Shown here: piece after piece, positions 58,317-64,000 of the stretch
Layout: each line of letters starts with the position of its first letter
Numbering within the stretch: the first letter of the stretch is position 1
Origin: Desarmillaria ectypa
Taxonomy: Eukaryota; Basidiomycota; Agaricomycetes; Agaricales; Physalacriaceae
Direction: 5' to 3'
Length of the DNA stretch: 64,000 nucleotides
Assembly (NCBI GenBank): GCA_030407005.1
Contig: JAUDYN010000004.1
Coordinates: 372,001 to 436,000 of the forward strand
Position numbers and translations under genes: made by a program
The notes under the pieces: model-generated
What the model saw: the letters and a program-made list of their open reading frames with translations, nothing else
Told to the model about the DNA's origin: nothing
The model's database searches: none

Positions 58317-60218
58317 ATGTCAATGCAAATATTTGGAGGGCAGGTGCGTGAAACTTCCTTCAATCATCCAAGGTCATAATATGAAGCGAGAATTTTCCAG
58401 GCGACAGAAGAAAAGGCCGAAAACGCGCGTCTTTCTTCGTTTGTCGGTGCTCTTGCTCTTGGGGACCTCGTAAAATCCACACTCGGCCCTAAGGGAATGA
58501 ACAAAATTCTTCAGTCAGCGTCGACCGGAGAAATCAACGTAACGAACGATGGTGCGACGATTCTGAAAGCCATTCAACTGGATAACGCTGCCGCGAAGAT
58601 TCTGGTGAATATCTCCAAGGTTCAGGACGATGAAATTGGCGATGGTACTACGAGCGTATGCGTGTTGGCAGCAGAGCTGTTGAGGGAGGCCGAAAAGTTA
58701 ATCGCGCAGAAGATACATCCCCAGACCATCGTTGAAGGGTATCGGATTGCGAGTTTGGCGGCGTTGAAGGCGTTGGAGGGCTCTGCCGTGGATCATTTGT
58801 GAGCCTTATGTTATTGATAGGACGAGTCTGTCGCTCAGAGGCATGTCCTGTTCAGCTCGGACCCTACAGTGTTTCGCCGAGATCTTTTCAACATTGCCCG
58901 TACAACGCTGTCGTCAAAAGTCTTGGCGCAGGATAAAGACTACTTCGCAAATCTTGCTGTAGATGCCGTTCTACGGTTAAAAGGATCAACGGATCTTGAA
59001 CACATTCAAATAATCAAAAAAGTCGGCGGGAAGCTCACCGACTCGTACTTGGATGAAGGTGCGACGCCTTCGTTTATTATGGGAAAGGGCTGACCCTCCT
59101 TTGTTTCCAGGTTTCATTCTCGACAAAACTATTGCCGTCAACTCCCCAAAGCGACTGGAGAATGCTAAAATACTCATCGCCAATACCTCCATGGACACCG
59201 ACAAAATCAAAATCTTCGGTGCGCGAGTGAAGGTGGACGGTACAGGAAAACTTGCAGAACTAGAACGAGCTGAGAAGGTGCACCTCGGCCCTCATGGAAT
59301 GTCCGTTAACTGACGGAATGATATAGGAGAAAATGAAAGCCAAGGTCGAAGACATCGCGGCCCATGGTATCAACTGCTTCGTCAATAGGCAGCTAATCTA
59401 CAACTATCCCGAATCTATTCTGACAGAAAAGGGCATCATGGTGATCGAGCACGCTGATTTTGAGGGCGTCGAGCGGCTCTCACTCGTCACTGGCGGTGAG
59501 ATCACAAGTACGTTTGAACGGCCAGAACTGGTCAGTCTTGGACAGTGTGATCTCATCGAAGAGATCATGATTGGCGAAGACAAGGTAAGGCATCCGAATC
59601 TTGTCCTCATGGAGGTCATTATCCTGATTTTGTTCATCCATAGCTCATCAAGTTCTCTGGCGTCGCTGCTGGTGAAGCCTGCACTGTCGTTCTCCGGGGC
59701 TCTACGAATCAGATGGTCGACGAGGCCGACCGGTCACTACACGACGCCCTCTCGGTGCTCTCACAGACAGTGAAAGAGACGCGGACCGTGCTAGGTGGTG
59801 GATGCTCAGAGATGTTGATGAGCTGCGCTGTCGATGAGGAAGCCCGGAAGGTGAAGGGAAAGAAGGCTATTGCTGTTGAGGCCTTTAGCAGGGCTTTGCG
59901 ACAGATCCCAATAATTCTCGCGGATAATGCAGGGTATGACTCTTCAGACTTGGTCTCGAGGCTTCGGGCGGCACATTATGAAGGCCAGGCGGATGCCGGG
60001 CTGGGTACGTGTTCTGTTGATCGCCTGTGTTCATTCATTCACCTCGCCTGACTGTAGACATGAACGAGGCAACGATTGGCTCGATGCGCAAGCTAGGTAT
60101 CACGGAGAGCTACAAGTTGAAGCGTCAGGTAGTTCTCAGTGCCAGTGAGGCTGCGGAGATGATAATACGTGTGGATGATATCTTGCGCGCTTCGCCCCGA
60201 CAACGGGAGGCTGTATAG
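58317..60218 (+). CDS. CCT2: T-complex protein 1 subunit beta (CCT2)
   Basis: This is the beta subunit of the cytosolic TRiC/CCT chaperonin that folds actin, tubulin and other proteins with ATP. The ATG at 58317 gives MSMQIFGGQ, spliced in frame to [19 protein letters not shown]. Then come [19 protein letters not shown] (phosphate loop), [19 protein letters not shown], the ATPase motif [157 protein letters not shown] and [17 protein letters not shown]. The stop is at 60216-60218. Several residues and motifs ([23 protein letters not shown]) favour beta over other CCT subunits. About 525 residues, normal length. Confidence 0.93.
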
Positions 60219-61362
60219 TGGTTTGTTTAGAGAGATTGATAGCATTGCTGAATTCTACCTTGTAATATTTGATCAAATGTTCCTTTTCACAGCTGAGTTC
60301 CTTTCTAGCAACTTTAGGCCATCTTTGTTATAGGCTGGACGCTGCTGCTAGATTAGATGTAATATATGTGATGATGGATAATAAGGAGTTTCCAGCTTGA
60401 CTTTCACGAAATTCTCACTTGAAAGGTTCGAAAGAAATGGCAACAATCGGCACTCGATTACGGGCAATCAAAAATGAAGGATGACTTCAACGATACCGTT
60501 AAAAATCACTTTGTGAGGTTTCTATGGATCGTCCAATGATGGGAACACTGCGAACACGTTGCTAACATTGTTTCATGGCTCGGATTCCGACTTCTGAGAT
60601 GTATAGTGCTGTTCGAAAGTCTTGCCGCAGCCTAGCGAAAGAAATCACGAACGCCATTGTTCCCTCATCGAATGAACGTGCAAGCTTTGTAACACATTGG
60701 CATACGTTCGTTGCGAATGGAAGAGCTACCATTGGATAAAAATACTGGTCGTCGGAGTCGCATGAGTGCGCTTACATTGTTCTGTATCAGATTGTATATC
60801 AGAGGAGAAGTCTGGCCTTGTATAACCTCGCTGAGCACCATACAGCAGTACGCAATCTTACCCTTTCTTACACATCTCGCGTATACAATGTCCTCGAAAG
60901 TGAAGAACTGGAATTCTATTGTCACGATACTATGCGACAGACATGCGGGAGGTAGACCTCCACAAATTCAAAAGTATTCTATAGGAGTATTACAAGTCTG
61001 CAATCGCGGTTTGTCTGCTCAAATTCTGAGCGAAAACCTTGTCCACATTGCCTCCTAATTCCAACCAAGGATTTTCCAACCTTATCCGGTGGAGTCTAAA
61101 TGATAACCAGAGGGTAGCCTGGGCGTCCTTGCCTGTGCCGTACACTGCCGAGAAACTGACATAAGCAGATGGTTTGCTCAGAGTGACGTACATGCACAGT
61201 CATGGCATCTGACACGAACAGATAAATCTCCACACTCCCAAGCTCACCTGTAAGACCGATACCTTTACATACAATTAGCTACCATATAGTATTTCAAAGT
61301 ACAAGGTGTACACATAAGCTTTATAGGGCCTCAGTTTACTTTAAACTTGACTTCATCATCTT
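60219..61362. other. intergenic between CCT2 and F-box arm B
   Basis: More than 1.1 kb without a supported gene. It contains a short similarity (60960-60995) to 49921-49955 and is otherwise featureless to my reading. Confidence 0.45.
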
Positions 61363-63290
61363 CGGGCCGATTGGGCCATATGCATGAAACAATTCTGAAT
61401 CTGAACGACCACTGCACTCACCACAATGACACCTCCAGTCGAGCTCGTCTCTCTTGTTCTCACTGAACTCTGGGAATATCCATTTTCTACTGAGGAGCAG
61501 ATTAACATTTTCACAACTTGTAGTCTCATTTCCAAACAGTGGTCTGCCCTCATGAGGGAGGTCAATTCCGTGCACTTGTGGATCCCTTTCTCCTACAACA
61601 AGGGACAATTGTATATTGTCAATTCGATGCATTCTATTTCTAACCCAATGCTCTGCAGCACCATAACTGTTACAGCAGAGCATGTGATCATGCCACAAGT
61701 ACTCATTTCAGACTCAAACTGTGAACCCTCCATCATGACTAACAGAGGGATAGAGTTGATGCTCCAAAGAATATTCTGTGACCCCAATCCACCTCGACAT
61801 GTGACCTATATCTATGTCAACTTTCTTGATGATTGTCAGCTCCATATCCCCAGTTTTTGGATCCTCCCTCAGATCACTCAGCTAACCATTGTCTATGACT
61901 TCCATCATTGGGTGCCTTTGAGCTTCCCACAAGAAGGGTATTCCTTTTCCTGCAGATTCAAAATATTAGCTGTTGACTGGCGAGTGAGCCATCTTACTGT
62001 CATGGGGGCCACAGCCAGGATAGTGGAGTGTCTGATAGCACCTCACAATGAATGGCAACACCTTGTTTCTTTGACCACCGACATACACAAAACTAGGGTT
62101 TCTGCTTCTCCCCAGACCTCTTGCAGTAGGACAAGTGTTTGCCAGAGAACTTGTAGGAACTCATTTTGATTCCTGGTATCTCGAGCACAAACAGACCATC
62201 ACGGATGTGTTTGGAGAGGACTATCCTTGTATTCAATGGCATTTGGACCTTGGTAAAGAAATACTTATGATTTCTGACAGCTGAGATATCATTTTTCTTT
62301 TTGACAGTGACAACTACCATCGACTCTTCTCAGTATTCTTGGTTTTCTGGCCTGTATTGCACACCAGCAGGACACTATGAATGGGACCAACATGTAAAAT
62401 GCAGTGCTTACACTTCTAATTGCATCAGCACTAATATGAGCACTCCTCTCAGTTCTGTTTTTATGTCACTCCCCATTCTTCCCTTAGCCCTGGAAGTCTT
62501 TGGGGGAAATTTAGAAAACGGGATGCTCTAACCTTCGCCAATTTAATCACATGGAGCTATGTGTCCACTGTTGGCCAGTCACCAATGACTGTAGAGATTT
62601 GCTGCCATTCTCTCATTTAGCTCCTCACTGGATGTTGTGCCTTTGAGAATGACAGTAGCTGCTTCCAACAATTTCTGAAAGAAGAGAATGAGCATCCTTC
62701 TGCCACCAGTTTATCTATCTATTCTCTTTATATCTTGCTTATTCGAGACATTCTTAACACCTGGTCAGCTCTGTGATGAGTCTATCATTGCTCATCCACC
62801 ATTTTCAGCACCTTGGAAGTAACACAAGAAATCAACATGGAAAACAATGTGGACTCTTTCATTATAGTTGCTATGCTCATCGGATTGCCTGCCTCAAGCC
62901 CGAACATTATGACACCCACGAAGATCTTATCCCCAGTGACTATGTATGATATAGATCAGTGGAATGATACTGGGACCTTATCAGGAGAGCTAATGCCAAA
63001 GAGAGTACACAGAACTTTTGCTGTCTTGATGCTGAGGCAAATTATCTTCCTAACAGAATCATGGTTTTTTGGGAAATCAGAATTGTGGAGTTTCTGACAT
63101 CATAGTTTCTATGAATCAAGTATTGCATCATTGTGGCATTATGTCACTACTTTCCCATTATCTTTGCATTCTTTGTGCTGAGAAGCACCTATTCTTTCTC
63201 ACAAACATCCATCTAGGTCATGCCGGCATTTCTGTTTATGTAAGAAAGGACATATTCCTACACATGGCAATACTTAATCATAGAATACCA
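61363..63290 (+). repeat. 1,928-bp F-box repeat arm B
   Basis: Inverted partner of arm A. Observed differences are mostly CG versus CA or TG. Its right end falls inside the last codons of the leftward CmcJ-like oxygenase gene. Confidence 0.85.
61426..62169 (+). pseudogene. F-box-like protein copy B (probably truncated by a frameshift)
   Basis: Same 247-codon frame as copy A (MTPPVELVSLVLTELWEYP start). It differs, for example, in EQINIFTTCSLISKQ where A has ERINIFMTCSLVSKQ. The reading frame breaks near 62090-62110; coding-like sequence continues in another frame to DLGKEILMISDS with a stop at about 62282. Differences are largely amino-acid changes from CpG transitions, and neither copy shows a premature stop in this frame. 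Confidence 0.55.
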
Positions 63291-64000
63291 ATGCTCCAAT
63301 CTCGATGGATTGTCTGAATGGTGTTCCTTCTAGGGTGGTAGGATCAGCAAAGGCTGTATGGAGCGTGTATAGAGCTACGCTTCTGTCTTGGACAGATTCA
63401 TTACTAGGAACCAAATACATCAATGAAAGTTTGAAAGGGTGGGAAAAGTAAGGTACAAACCATTTAATGAGAACAAACTCATCAGGTCGTATATTCTTGA
63501 AATAATTCCACCTCTGACGTTCATTGTATTTAAGGCTAAATGTCTCTCCCTTCCTGTCTGTATAAATCAAATCAATTGGCTCGATGTCCTTTTCTAGGTC
63601 TTGCTAGCATAGCACCAGAGGATAGTCAGTTGCTGGGTTCTCAACCAGCCTCCAGAGATCAACAATCTGCAAATGCTTGACCAGCAGCCTAGGAACGTCT
63701 TCTGGGGGAAGGTGACGATGGATACGAGTGATGGCCGCCTTGAATGTTTGGTCGACATCAGTGATGGCTACCGGTTGATAGTTATCTGGGCTGTCCCCAG
63801 ATTCTCCTGGGTGGTGGCAGCGTATAGCTGCAGATTTATTGGGTAAGCACAGCTTTGAACTTAAACCAATGCGGAAAGCTTACTATAGTCATATATAAGA
63901 ACTCTACTTGTCTCGGTGAATTCCTTCAGAAGTACGATGCTCTTATCATAGTACCCTTCAACTTATACCTCCCTATCTTTGATGGGCTGCATGAGATGAT
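63274..64000 (-). pseudogene. CmcJ/AsaB-like oxygenase family gene, partial, with an internal stop
   Basis: The gene runs leftward and its N-terminal part is beyond the window. Introns are clear: one between DY and TIRCHHPGESGD (GTAAGC to CTGCAG) and one after DEFVLIK (GTTTGT to TCCTAG). Pieces read PVAITDVDQTFKAAITRIH, LPPEDVPRLLVKHLQIVDL, WRLVENPATDYPLVLC, PIDLIYTDRKGETFSLKYN, RWNYFKNIRPDEFVLIK, ALYTLHTAFADPTT and RQSIEIGALVFYD. I recognise this as the fungal CmcJ/AsaB family (hydroxylase/desaturase-like), often near secondary-metabolite genes. A TAG between LVLC and QDLEKDI interrupts the frame near 63605, possibly a CAG-to-TAG change. It is likely a pseudogene unless the exon border differs. 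Confidence 0.6.

Overview
The window looks like nuclear DNA of an agaricomycete (mushroom-forming basidiomycete). Most genes are broken by many short introns of about 45-60 bases with GT-AG borders, intergenic spaces are short, and the proteins recognised are fungal. No CRISPR array, operon or bacterial signal was seen. I cannot name the species. Coordinates of spliced genes run from start to stop codon, and I placed the exon borders by eye.

Layout. (1) 1-8.2 kb is ordinary gene space: the C-terminal part of a URB1/Npa1-like ribosome-biogenesis protein (+), an alpha/beta hydrolase (-) and a secreted PL1 pectate lyase (-). (2) 10-31 kb is accessory DNA. It holds two decayed copies of a DUF6697-like gene (10.0-11.4 kb + and 29.3-30.6 kb -), a kinase-like pseudogene, a DUF7330-like gene (13.4-15.4 kb) and an old yellow enzyme gene. 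It also holds a second, shattered copy of the DUF7330-like unit. That copy carries a 7.2-kb tyrosine-recombinase retrotransposon with split direct repeats (19.8-27.1 kb). The retrotransposon's RT is interrupted by one of two inverted 1.34-1.41-kb repeats. A 217-bp solo LTR with a perfect target-site duplication lies at 18.5 kb. From about 17.9 to 27.1 kb CpG is almost absent. (3) 31-48 kb is again gene space: a SAMHD1-type dNTPase, a decayed conserved gene, a membrane protein, a 925-residue disordered protein, a conserved unknown protein, LINE-like relics and a class II fructose-bisphosphate aldolase. (4) 48.5-64 kb holds an F-box-like gene and two 1,928-bp inverted copies of a related F-box unit (49,975-51,902 and 61,363-63,290). 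They flank about 9.5 kb that contains a small cysteine-rich secreted-protein candidate, a hAT-like MITE, a PMT-family mannosyltransferase and the CCT2 chaperonin subunit. The window ends in a CmcJ-like oxygenase gene fragment.

The housekeeping genes (URB1, SAMHD1-like, aldolase, PMT, CCT2) and the old yellow enzyme read through cleanly once introns are removed. The accessory genes carry frameshifts, lost splice sites and C-to-T type stops. The window is therefore best read as conserved gene blocks separated by repeat-rich islands where duplication, nested insertion and CpG-type mutation have been active. The most interesting structures are the split-repeat retroelement with its paralogous empty site, and the long F-box inverted repeat around PMT and CCT2.
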